Source of the DNA: JAOPZW01 sp963807305
Lineage (GTDB): Bacteria; Actinomycetota; Thermoleophilia; Solirubrobacterales; Solirubrobacteraceae
Reading direction: 5' to 3'
NCBI GenBank assembly: GCA_963807305.1
Contig: CAWEBN010000005.1
Span: forward strand, 930,001 to 994,000
DNA length: 64,000 nt
A program made the position numbers and the translations under genes. The notes under the pieces are model-generated. The model did no database searches and was not told the DNA's origin. It worked only from the letters and a program-made list of their open reading frames with translations. This document shows positions 38,125 through 48,116 of this stretch, one piece after another. Every line of letters starts with the position of its first letter. Position 1 is the stretch's first letter.

Positions 38125-38573
38125 ACGGTCTGCGCGTCGAGGCCGCCCTCGACCCCGGGCGGCAGCTCGCCGGTGCCGTGCGCGTAGAGCGCAAGGTCCT
38201 CGATCGTCTTGACCTGGGTCGGGTCGCTGCCGCCGGCCGCGACCCAGGCGCCGTTGAACCACTGCAGCGTGTCCGGCTCGGCGCCGAGCGCCATCCCGGC
38301 CAGCAGCTGGGCCTTGTCGCGGATCTTCGCGGTGGCGCTGGAGATGGCGGCGGGCGTCCCGTCGGACGGGCTCGTGTTGAAGCCGTGGCCGGTCCCGAAG
38401 CGGTCGGTGTCGGCGGGCACGACCTTGACGTCGAGGGCGGGGACGCCGAGCTCGTCGGCGACGAGCTGCGCGTACTGCGGCTCGCGGCCGTCGGCTTCGG
38501 TGGTGAGGCTCAGCACCATCTTGCCGGTCGGGTGGATGCGCAGGAAGACTGCTCTGTAGGCCTCGCTGGCCAT
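38112..38573 (-). CDS. Stand-alone CoxL-like molybdopterin-binding subdomain protein
   Basis: A protein of 153 residues that aligns by eye with residues ~490-634 of the CoxL encoded in this window. Matching strings are HPTGKMVLSLT for HPSGKAVVSIS, YAQLVADELGVPALDVKVVPADTDRFGTG for the corresponding FAQIVAEELGIPPEDVEVRHGDTDKSPYGLG, AKIRDKAQLLA for RKVRDKARLIA, and PPGVEGGLDAQTVY for PEGMEGGLDAQVIY. The cofactor-contacting QTQGQGHETT of CoxL is replaced by TTEADGREPQ, so it should not catalyse CO oxidation. ATG 38573 overlaps the preceding TGA and follows AAGGAG; GTG 38576 is an alternative. It is the last gene of the cox transcript. Confidence 0.82.
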   Translation of the reverse strand: MASEAYRAVFLRIHPTGKMVLSLTTEADGREPQYAQLVADELGVPALDVKVVPADTDRFGTGHGFNTSPSDGTPAAISSATAKIRDKAQLLAGMALGAEPDTLQWFNGAWVAAGGSDPTQVKTIEDLALYAHGTGELPPGVEGGLDAQTVYRD

Positions 38574-38755
38574 CACCGGCTCTCCTTGTCGTCGTGGGTC
38601 GCCGCCGTCGCGGCAATGCGCCGGCGCTCCTGATGGGCCGTCAGCGCGTTGTGCTCCTCGAGGTCGCAGAAGGCGGGCTGCGGCCCGCCCAGCGGGTGCG
38701 GCGGCACCGCCGGGCGCTCGCAGCCGGGGTAGATGCAGGTCTTATCCGTCGTCAT
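38573..38755 (-). CDS. 60-residue Cys-containing protein in the cox operon
   Basis: A protein of 60 residues: an N-terminal TCIYPGCERPA, a middle PAFCDLEEHNALTAHQERRR and a polar end. The three Cys and His residues (C7, C12, about C30, H35) could bind one metal ion, like a short treble-clef or zinc knuckle. The start ATG lies 14 bases inside the end of coxE, and its TGA overlaps the ATG of the CoxL-like subdomain gene. No known family is recognised. The tight overlaps on both sides argue that it is a real gene. Confidence 0.7.
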   Translation of the reverse strand: MTTDKTCIYPGCERPAVPPHPLGGPQPAFCDLEEHNALTAHQERRRIAATAATHDDKESR

Positions 38756-40167
38756 CGGTCACCCATCCCGGGGTCGTGTTGCCCTTGCTGGGGCCGTGGC
38801 CGCTCGGCATGGCCACCGAGCTGCCGGCCACCGGAATGGCGCTGGCCCACGGCTCGGGCTCTTCCTCGACGGCCGGGGGCGGCCCCACGACCCGCGGCGG
38901 CTCGCCTGTCGCCGCCCCGATCGCCGCGGCGACCTCGCCGAGCGCCTCGAAGCTGTGGCCGCTGACCAGCGCATCGCAGTACGGCAGCGCCGCCACCATG
39001 CCTCCGGCCTGCACCGAGAACGCGCTCGCGCTCACGCGCGGGTTGACCCACACGATCCGATGCGCAAGCCGGGCCAGGCGCGCCATCTCGCGGCCGACGA
39101 GGGTCGGGTCGCCGCGCTCCCAGCCGTCGGAGAGGATCACGACGACCGCGCCCCGGGCCATGCCGCGCCGGCCGTGGCGGTCGTTGAACGTCTTGAGCGC
39201 GTCGCCGATCCGGGTCCCGCTCGACCAGTCCGGCGCGGCGGCCGCGGCGCGCTGGATGGCGCGCTCGGGGTGGCGCGAGGCCAGCGCGCGGGTCAGGCGG
39301 GTCAGCCGCGTGGCGAAGACGAACGCCTCGGCGTTCGGCCCGCTGCCGGCTGCGCAGGTCAGGAACTGCAGGTAGGCGCGCGCGTAGGGCTCCATCGAGC
39401 CCGAGATGTCGCACAGCATCACCAGCCGGCGGCGGGCGACGCGCCGCCTGCGGCGCGCGAGGCGGATCGGGTCGCCGCCGGTGCGCAGGCTGGCGCGCAG
39501 CGTACGGCGCAGGTCGATCGTGCTGGCCGTGGCGCCCCTTCTCGCGGCGGCGCGTGCGCCTCCGGGGCGTCTCGAGCTCCAGGCGCGTCATCAGGCGGTA
39601 GAGCTGGGCGAGCTCGAAGGGCTCGAGCGCGTCGAAGCTCTTGCGGGCCAGGCGCTCCTCTTCGCTGGCCATCGCCACCGGTACCTCGACCTCGGGGCCG
39701 TGGTCGGCGCCCTCGCCCGTCCAGGGAGCGGGCGCCGGGGTCGCGCCTGCCTCGCCGCTCACGGTCCGATGCTGGGCCCGCGGCTGGTCGTCGGGCGGCG
39801 CGGCGACGGCGACGGTGGGGACCTCGTCGAGGTCGAAGCTCTCATCGGACGGGCGATCGCCGAAGACGGCGCGGAAGACGCGGTCGAAGGCGGCGACATG
39901 CGTGGGATCGCTGACGAGCACGGCGCGTGCCGTCCAATACAGCCGCCGGCGGCTGATCGGGCGCACGAGCGCCAGCGCGCGCGCGAGGTCGGTCACCCGG
40001 CCGGGCGTCATCGGCACGCCGGCGGCGTGCAGGCGCCGGCCGAACGCGCCGGCGAAGGCGGGCAGGTCCAGCTCGATCGTCTCCAACCCGAAGGCGGGCG
40101 CGTCAGCCAGGCCCACGGGGTCGCCCCTCCTGGCGGCTGAGCGCCCGGGCCGAGTGCGGTCAGGCAC
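38742..40167 (-). pseudogene. coxE: CoxE-like vWA-domain protein, +1 frameshift
   Basis: From GTG 40167 the frame reads a helical N-terminal part (GLETIELDLPAFAGAFGRRLH, RRRLYWTARAVLV) up to LETPRRRTRRREKG. It then breaks at the CCCC run 39535-39538 (GGGG on the coding strand). Dropping one base recovers STIDLRRTLRASLRTGGDPIRL, then the vWA MIDAS site VMLCDISGSMEPYARAYL, and VVVILSDGWERGDP, to TGA at 38742-38744. The span of 1426 bases is 3n+1, about 474 residues repaired. CoxE works with the AAA+ protein CoxD in maturing the CuSMo centre. The frameshift may be a sequence error. GTG overlaps the coxD stop. Confidence 0.85.
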
Positions 40168-41634
40168 GGCTGCGCACGAGCTCGTCGAGGCCGGCCGCGC
40201 GGATCACCTCCTGGTCCTCCCCGTACTTGAGCACCGAGCCGAGCGTCCGGTCGATCGCGCCGGCATCCAGGCGCTCGATGCCGAGCAGGCTCAGCGCCGC
40301 GAGCCAGTCGATGGCCTCGGCGATGCCCGGCGGCTTCTGCACGTCGGAGTCGCGCATCCGCGAGACGGCGTCGGCCACCTGCACGGCGAGCGTCTGCGAC
40401 GCGCCCTTGACCCGCCGGCGCACGATCTCGACCTCGCGCTGGGGCGTCGGGTAGGCGATCCAGTGGTACAGGCAGCGGCGCTTGACCGCGTCGTGCAGGT
40501 CGCGCGTGCGGTTGGAGGTGAGCACGATGACCGGCGGGTGCGTGGCGCGGACGGTGCCGAGCTCGGGGATCGTCACGCTGGCCTCGGCCAGCAGCTCGAG
40601 CAGGAAGGCCTCGAAGTCGTCGTCGGCGCGGTCGATCTCGTCGATGAGCAGCACGGCCGGCCGCGGGCCGGGGTGCTCGAGCGCGCGCAGCAGGGGCCGG
40701 CGGATGAGGTAGTCCGGCCCGAAGAGGTCCTCCTCGCGCAGCTTCTCGCCGCTCGTGTCGGCGAGCCGGATGCTCAGCAGCTGACGGGGGTAGTTCCACT
40801 CGTACAGCGCCTCGGCCGCGTCGATCCCGTCGTAGCACTGCAGGCGGATGAGCGGGGTGTCGAGCACCGCGGCGAGCGCCTTGGCCGCCTCGGTCTTGCC
40901 GACGCCGGCCTCGCCCTCGAGCAGCAGTGGCTGGGGCAGGCGGGCGCCGAGGAACATCGAGGTGGCAAGGCCCTCGTCGACGAGGTAGTCGACGCCCGCG
41001 AGCCGCTGTGCCAGCGTCTCGATGTCGGGCATGAGGTGTGCGAGCTCGCCCTCCGCCTGGCCGGTCACCGCCACGTAGTCCTCCTCTGTGTCCACGTCGC
41101 GCGGGATCGCGCCCGCGATGGGCACCTCGGCCACCTCGCCGGCGCGTTGGTCGAGCAGCCGCCAGACGCCCTTGTCGCCGTGCAGCTCGGCCAGCGCGCC
41201 GAAGGTGCTGTTGGCGAAGGCGACCGGGTGCCCGCGGCCGTCCTCGTAGCGGCACACGGCGAGCGGCGCGTCGCCGCGGCCGGCGAGCAGCGCCCGCACG
41301 GTCTCCTCCCTGACGCCCGGCTGGTCGCCGAGCATCAGCACCAGCACGTCGCAGCGCAGGTCGACGGCGCCGAGCGCCGCGGCGATCGACGAGGAGCAGC
41401 CGTCGCCGTAGTCGTCGTTGACGACCACGTCGACGCCCTCGAGGTCGACGGCCTCGCGCACGGCGTCGGCCGCGCCGCCCAGCGCGACGACGACCTGGTC
41501 GAAGGAGCACGCCCGCGCTACGTCGACGACGTGGCCCAGCAGCGTCCCGTCGCCATAGGGCAGCAGCTGTTTGGGACGCCCCAGGCGCTTGGAGCCGCCC
41601 GCGCCGAGCACGAGCCCGGTCACGAAGGCGTCCG

Positions 41635-41638
<4 letters not shown>
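40160..41638 (-). CDS. coxD: Fusion of MocA-like NTP transferase and CoxD-like AAA+ ATPase
   Basis: One uninterrupted frame of 492 residues with two domains. Residues ~1-205 are a MobA/MocA-like nucleotidyltransferase: GLVLGAGGSKRLGRPKQLLPYGDG, VVNDDYGDGCSSSIAAAL, LMLGDQPGV and GHPVAF. Residues ~210-492 are a MoxR/CoxD AAA+ ATPase: Walker A LEGEAGVGKTE, YEWNYPRQLLSIR, Walker B VLLIDEIDRADDDFEAFL, and sensor region LTSNRTRDLHDAVKRRCLYHW. MocA makes molybdopterin cytosine dinucleotide, the CoxL cofactor; CoxD helps install Cu and S. Usually these are separate genes. ATG 41638 overlaps the coxL stop (ATGA). Confidence 0.9.
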
Positions 41639-44022
<2,384 letters not shown>

Positions 44023-44024
44023 GC

Positions 44025-44504
44025 TCAGCTCTCCTGTCGTACCGCAGCTTCGTGGTCGGCGGCCCAGCGGACCGCGGCGACGATGTTCTTGTAGCCCGTG
44101 CAGCGGCAGATCGCTCCGGAGATCGCCGTGCGGATCTCGTGGTCGGTCGGGTCGGGGTTCTCGTCGAGCAGCGCGCGCGTGGTCATCAGCATCCCCGGCG
44201 TGCAGAAGCCGCACTGCAGGGCGTGCAGCTCGTGGAAGCCCTGCTGGATCGGGTCGAGCACCCCGTCGACCTCGAGCGCCTCGACGGTCCGCACCTCGTG
44301 GCCGTCGCACATGACCGCGAGCATGGTGCACGACTTGACCGGTTGGCCGTCGACCTGGACGACGCACGCGCCGCAGTTGGACGTGTCGCAGCCCCAGTGG
44401 GTGCCGGTCAGGTCGAGCGTCTCGCGCAGGAAGTGCACGAGCAGCAGGCGCGGCTCGACCTCGCGCGTCATCTGCTCGCCGTTGACGGTGATCGTGACTT
44501 CCAT
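44025..44504 (-). CDS. coxS: CO dehydrogenase small iron-sulfur subunit
   Basis: A protein of 159 residues with two [2Fe-2S] clusters. The N-terminal plant-ferredoxin domain has GCDTSNCGACVVQVDGQPVKSC, and the helical C-terminal domain has QCGFCTPGMLMTTRALL and ICRCTGYKNIVAAV. It transfers electrons from the CoxL molybdenum site to the FAD of CoxM. ATG 44504 follows the coxM stop by two bases, and its own stop is two bases before coxL. The order M-S-L is the canonical one for CO dehydrogenase. All eight cluster-binding Cys residues are present. Confidence 0.97.
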   Translation of the reverse strand: MEVTITVNGEQMTREVEPRLLLVHFLRETLDLTGTHWGCDTSNCGACVVQVDGQPVKSCTMLAVMCDGHEVRTVEALEVDGVLDPIQQGFHELHALQCGFCTPGMLMTTRALLDENPDPTDHEIRTAISGAICRCTGYKNIVAAVRWAADHEAAVRQES

Positions 44505-44506
44505 GC

Positions 44507-45385
44507 TCAGACCCCTTGCTCCTGCGCGCGGGCCGCGGCGCGGCGCAGTGCGCGGTGGGTGAGGACGCCGGCGAGGTGGCGCTTGTAGTCGACCGGTCCG
44601 CGGCCGTCGGGCATCGGAGAGCAGTCCTCCGAGGCGATCCCGCCCGCCTGTGCGAAGAGCTCCTCCGACGGCGCCTGGCCGCGCAGCAGCTCCTCGGCGC
44701 GCGCGAGGTGGATCGTCGTCAGGCCGACCGCGCTGAGCGCGATGCCGACGTCCGCGATCGTGGAGCCGTCCATCCACACGGCGGCCGACGCGGCGGCGAT
44801 GGCCCAGTCGCCGGCGCGGCGCTCGACCTTCTCGTGCGCGCTGCCGGCGCCCGGACGCACCCGCAGGCGCACCTCGGTGAGGATCTCGCCGTCGCCCACG
44901 GCCGTCATGTACGGCCCGACGTGGAAGCCCTCCATGTCGACCACCCGCTCGCCGCCGGCGCCGCGGATGACGACCTGCGCCTTGGCCGCCGAGCAGGCCG
45001 CCGAGAGGTCCTCGGCGGCGTCGGCCTGACACAGCGAGCCGCCGATCGTCCCGCGGTTGCGCACGACGGGGTCGGCGATGACCTCCTCGGCGTCGCGGAA
45101 GAGCGGGTAGCGCCGCACCAGCAGCTCGGACTTGAGCAAGTCGACGTGCCGCGTCAGCGCCCCGATGCGGATCTCGCCGGCGTCCTCGCGGATGTAGGCC
45201 AGCTCGGCCAGCTCGTTGATGTCGACCAGGTACTCGGGGTTGGCCAGGCGCAGCTTCATCATCGGCAGCAGGCTGTGGCCGCCGGCGATGATGCGCGCCT
45301 CGGAGCCGTGCTCCTGAAGCGCCTGCAGCGCGCCCTCCAAGGTGGTCGCGCGCTCGTATCCGAATGGCGCGGGGGTCTGCAACAC
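44507..45385 (-). CDS. coxM: CO dehydrogenase medium FAD-binding subunit
   Basis: A protein of 292 residues. FAD-binding motifs of the family are present: IIAGGHSLLPMMKLRLANPEYLVDI (pyrophosphate loop), RNRGTIGGSLCQADAAEDL (second FAD contact), and a C-terminal CoxM domain ending RALRRAAARAQEQG. It collects electrons from the CoxS clusters and passes them to quinone in the membrane. It is the first of the three structural genes and is separated by only 14 bases from the last of the five small membrane proteins, so the cassette and coxMSL are probably one operon. ATG 45385. Confidence 0.96.
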   Translation of the reverse strand: MLQTPAPFGYERATTLEGALQALQEHGSEARIIAGGHSLLPMMKLRLANPEYLVDINELAELAYIREDAGEIRIGALTRHVDLLKSELLVRRYPLFRDAEEVIADPVVRNRGTIGGSLCQADAAEDLSAACSAAKAQVVIRGAGGERVVDMEGFHVGPYMTAVGDGEILTEVRLRVRPGAGSAHEKVERRAGDWAIAAASAAVWMDGSTIADVGIALSAVGLTTIHLARAEELLRGQAPSEELFAQAGGIASEDCSPMPDGRGPVDYKRHLAGVLTHRALRRAAARAQEQGV

Positions 45386-45399
45386 GTGCTCCTTTCGCG

Positions 45400-46002
45400 T
45401 CAGCGGGCCGGCAGACGCTTACGCGGCTGCCCGACGTCCTCGCGCTGCTCGTACTGGGTGGGGGCGTCGGTGCCGATCACCGGCGAGCGCGGCAGGTTCT
45501 CCGGCCGCTCCTGGCGGCCGTCGGGATAGAGCAGCCGCGCCGCGAGGCTGCCGCCCTCGACGTTGCGCAGCACGGGGCCGGCCGGATTGGCCATGGCGAT
45601 CGGGGCCTCGCGGCCGAGCCGCGCGAGGGTGAGCGTGCCCTTGGTGTAGACCTCGCCGATGCGCGGGGGCGTGATCGAGGCGCTGTCGGGGAACTGGCGG
45701 AACCCGGCCGCCGCCGCTCCCGGGTAGAGGCCGTCGACCAGGCCGAGGGCGTCGTCCATGCCCGCCTTCTTGACCAGCAGGCCCTCGAGGAGGTCCACGC
45801 CCGCGTCCAGGTTGGCGTTGATGTCGTTGACGACCTCGTTGACGGGCGCGCTCTTCTCGAGGATCTCGCCGACGCCGGCGATGACGTCGTCGAGGCCGGC
45901 CGTGATGGCCCGCAGCTGGAGGATGGTCGAGACGAGGAAGAAGACGAGGGCCAGGACGATGAGGACCACCGTCACCAGCAGCACGGCGCCTGCGGCGGGC
46001 AT
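45400..46002 (-). CDS. Cox-linked single-span membrane protein 5 (200 aa)
   Basis: A protein of 200 residues: one N-terminal helix (AVLLVTVVLIVLALVFFLVSTI), an amphipathic helical stretch (LRAITAGLDDVIAGVGEILEKSAPVNEVVNDINANLDAG), then a polar tail with Pro/Gly-rich sequence (SASITPPRIGEVYTKGTLTLARLG, ending PTQYEQREDVGQPRKRLPAR). It is the longest of five small proteins with the same TM-plus-helix plan and lies directly before coxM. Good Shine-Dalgarno (GAGGAGG) six bases before ATG 46002. No family recognised. A membrane-side role for CO dehydrogenase is inferred from position only. Confidence 0.8.
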   Translation of the reverse strand: MPAAGAVLLVTVVLIVLALVFFLVSTILQLRAITAGLDDVIAGVGEILEKSAPVNEVVNDINANLDAGVDLLEGLLVKKAGMDDALGLVDGLYPGAAAAGFRQFPDSASITPPRIGEVYTKGTLTLARLGREAPIAMANPAGPVLRNVEGGSLAARLLYPDGRQERPENLPRSPVIGTDAPTQYEQREDVGQPRKRLPAR

Positions 46003-46004
46003 CG

Positions 46005-46271
46005 CTATGCCTCCTCGGCGTCGTCGATGATCACGTCGAGCGAGCCGCCGTAGCTGGCCACCACCGCGACCGTCTGGCGCACCTGGTCCTGGGTCGTCAG
46101 CAGCAGCGCGGTGGCGTCGAGGTCCTTGGACCCCGCGGCCGCGACGTCGGCGATCTGGCGCACGCTGGGGACGATGCTCCTGGCCGCGCTGAGCACGCCG
46201 TTGAGCAGGTACACGACGATCGGCACGATCACCACGAGCAGGACGATGTCCCCGATCCACCAGAGGGTCAT
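46005..46271 (-). CDS. Cox-linked single-span membrane protein 4 (88 aa)
   Basis: A protein of 88 residues. An N-terminal helix (WWIGDIVLLVVIVPIVVYLL) is followed by an amphipathic helix (SAARSIVPSVRQIADVAAAGSKDLDATALLL) and an acidic end (SLDVIIDDAEEA). ATG 46271 overlaps the stop of the preceding gene (ATGA), and the next ATG follows its TAG by two bases. No known domain is recognised. The plan matches the four neighbours, which suggests that they arose by duplication or function as one assembly. Confidence 0.78.
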   Translation of the reverse strand: MTLWWIGDIVLLVVIVPIVVYLLNGVLSAARSIVPSVRQIADVAAAGSKDLDATALLLTTQDQVRQTVAVVASYGGSLDVIIDDAEEA

Positions 46272-46546
46272 CGCGGCCTCCTCTCGGCCACGATCGCGGC
46301 CTTGCGCGCGATCCCCGGCATCGCCGAGAGGATGATGTCGAACTGCGCGTTGATCGCCTTGACCGCGCCCTCGAGCGGGCGCAGGTGCTCGGCCTCGACG
46401 CCTTCCAGCGCGCCGCCGAGCGCCGCGAGGCCCTCGGAGATGCGCGTCAGGCCGCGGCGGACCTCGATCAGGGCGAGGGCGAGCACCGCGACGACGATGA
46501 CGGCGAGCACGACGCTGAGCAGGACGAGGACGTCGTTGCTGCTCAT
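46268..46546 (-). CDS. Cox-linked single-span membrane protein 3 (92 aa)
   Basis: A protein of 92 residues: helix VLVLLSVVLAVIVVAVLALALIEV, then a long Leu/Glu-rich amphipathic region (RRGLTRISEGLAALGGALEGVEAEHLRPLEGAVKAINAQFDIIL) and a basic end (RKAAIVAERRPR). The heptad-like spacing suggests coiled-coil contacts with its neighbours. ATG 46546 overlaps the stop of protein 2, and its stop overlaps the start of protein 4. Function unknown. Confidence 0.78.
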   Translation of the reverse strand: MSSNDVLVLLSVVLAVIVVAVLALALIEVRRGLTRISEGLAALGGALEGVEAEHLRPLEGAVKAINAQFDIILSAMPGIARKAAIVAERRPR

Positions 46547-46833
46547 GCTCCACCGAACCCGTCGGTCAGCGCGTTCATGTAGCCGTCCTGCACCACGGCC
46601 TCCTCCACGATCAGCGCCAGGACGGGCGCCGTCGCCTCGAGTTGCGGGATGTTGGCGGTGTTGGCCGCGACCTTGGGGGCGACCTCCAGCAGGCCGTCCA
46701 CCGACTTCTCGATGCTGCGCACCGACTGCACGAGCGCGACCAGGAGGGCGGCGACGATCAGCGCCGCCACGAGGCCGATGACGAGCGCGATCGTCCAGTA
46801 CGTGTGATCGGATACCGCGAGCGGGAGCGTCAT
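46543..46833 (-). CDS. Cox-linked single-span membrane protein 2 (96 aa)
   Basis: A protein of 96 residues: helix YWTIALVIGLVAALIVAALLVALV, then SVRSIEKSVDGLLEVAPKVAANTANIPQLEATAPVLALIVEEAVVQDGYMNAL. The second part has the same Ile/Val/Ala spacing as its neighbours. ATG 46833 overlaps the stop of protein 1 (ATGA), and its stop overlaps the ATG of protein 3. Function unknown. Small secreted or regulatory peptides are an alternative, but the shared plan argues against chance. Confidence 0.78.
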   Translation of the reverse strand: MTLPLAVSDHTYWTIALVIGLVAALIVAALLVALVQSVRSIEKSVDGLLEVAPKVAANTANIPQLEATAPVLALIVEEAVVQDGYMNALTDGFGGA

Positions 46834-47087
46834 TTGCCCACCGCCACCTTCCGCAGCGCCCGCGCGGAGTGCAGGATCCGCACCCCGGAGTCGTTGATCT
46901 GCGCGATGCCGCCGAGCTCGTCCGTCTGCCGGCGCACGACCTCGACCGCCTCCTCAGCCGTCTTGGCCTGCTTGGCGATCCGCATGGCCAGCGCGACGAT
47001 GGTGATCACGATCGCCGCCGCCACGAGGATCACGACGATCCCCAGCGCCAGCCCGATCGGCCATCCCGCGGAAGCGGTGGTCCCCAA
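46830..47087 (-). CDS. Cox-linked single-span membrane protein 1 (85 aa)
   Basis: A protein of 85 residues starting at TTG 47087, which follows a strong GAGGAGGAGG Shine-Dalgarno; no ATG or GTG lies nearby. One helix (WPIGLALGIVVILVAAAIVITIVALAM) precedes a charged amphipathic stretch (RIAKQAKTAEEAVEVVRRQTDELGG) and a basic end. It is the first of five small genes whose neighbours overlap or touch, ahead of coxM and just downstream of the XdhC-YHS gene. The upstream 41 bases contain a small GTTGC/GCAAC dyad. Function unknown. Confidence 0.75.
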   Translation of the reverse strand: MGTTASAGWPIGLALGIVVILVAAAIVITIVALAMRIAKQAKTAEEAVEVVRRQTDELGGIAQINDSGVRILHSARALRKVAVGK

Positions 47088-47128
47088 TGTGCACCTCCTC
47101 CTCGACCTAGTTGCGACTGCAACCGACC

Positions 47129-48055
47129 CTACTGGTGGACATGTGAGCGTGTCCAGGAGGTGCGGCAGCCGTCGCAGCAGAAGTAGACGCGCCGGCCCTC
47201 GTGGTCGACGTGCGGCGTCTGCTCGACGGCGCCGACCACCATCCCGCAGACGGGGTCGATCGCGGTCGCAGTCTCGGGCGGGGCGGCGGCGGTGGGCGCG
47301 GGCGAGACAACGCGCACCGACAGCGTGTGCTCGCCACGGCGCACGGTGACGATGCGGGCGAGGATCGACAGCGCGATCTCCTCGGGCGTGCGGGCGCCGA
47401 TGTCCAGGCCGGCGGGCGTCTCGAGCGCCGCCAGGCGCTCCTCGGTCAGGCCCTCGGCGTGGAGCTCGGCGACGACCGCCGAGCCGCGCACGCGGCTGGC
47501 CACGAGGCCGACATAGGGCAGGCCGGCCTCGAGCCCGCGCCGCAGCGCGCTCAGCTCGTCGCGCCCGTGGGCGGCGACGACCAGCCCGAGGTCGTCGGGC
47601 GCCGGCTCGACGTCGGCGCCGGCCACGACGACCATGTCGAGGTCGAGCTCGCCGCCCATCCGCGCCATCGCCCTGGCGATGGGCGTTTCGCCGACGACGA
47701 GCACGCGCGGTGAGGCGAGCATCGGCTCGAGGAAGATCTCGAGCGAGCCGCCCGAGAGGCACGGGTTCTGCACCGTCACGGCGCCCTCGGCCGCCGGGGC
47801 GTCGTCGTCACCCGGGAGAATGCGCAGCAGCAGCGCCTCGCCGGTCTCGAGCGCCCGCAGAGCGTGCAGCCGCACGCTCTGCTCGGCGCATGCCCCGCCG
47901 ACGAAGCCCTGGATCGTGCCGTCGCCGAGCACGAGCGCCGCGTCGCCCGTTCGCACGCTGGTCGGACGCTGCGCGCGCACCACCGTCGCGACGACGAACG
48001 GCGTCCGCGCGGCCCGCAGCTCGTCGGCGCGACGGCTGAGGCTCGGGGCGATCAT
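47129..48055 (-). CDS. XdhC/CoxF-family maturation protein fused to a YHS domain
   Basis: A protein of 308 residues. Residues ~10-235 are XdhC-like: TPFVVATVVRAQRPTSVRTGDAALVLGDGTIQGFVGGACAEQSV, the Rossmann start VLVVGETPIARAMARMG, and the C-terminal ALETPAGLDIGARTPEEIALSILARIV. The last ~45 residues form a YHS metal-binding domain: IDPVCGMVV and VYFCCDGCR. XdhC proteins carry molybdopterin and promote its sulfuration before insertion into the enzyme, and the YHS domain may handle copper or another metal for the CuSMo centre. ATG 48055; TTG 48061 is possible. It heads the cox cluster 41 bases before the membrane cassette. Confidence 0.88.
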   Translation of the reverse strand: MIAPSLSRRADELRAARTPFVVATVVRAQRPTSVRTGDAALVLGDGTIQGFVGGACAEQSVRLHALRALETGEALLLRILPGDDDAPAAEGAVTVQNPCLSGGSLEIFLEPMLASPRVLVVGETPIARAMARMGGELDLDMVVVAGADVEPAPDDLGLVVAAHGRDELSALRRGLEAGLPYVGLVASRVRGSAVVAELHAEGLTEERLAALETPAGLDIGARTPEEIALSILARIVTVRRGEHTLSVRVVSPAPTAAAPPETATAIDPVCGMVVGAVEQTPHVDHEGRRVYFCCDGCRTSWTRSHVHQ

Positions 48056-48116
48056 GAACAAAGGCTACCGATCGCGTACCGCGGGGCGTGCAGTTCTTTT
48101 GGCGCGCCGGCGCTCG

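Noticed and set aside
48056..48116. A further copy of the repeat head (minus strand reads GCCAAAAGAACTGCA)
   Set aside because: Only about 15 bases resemble the heads, and the GAGGG core and hairpin are missing.
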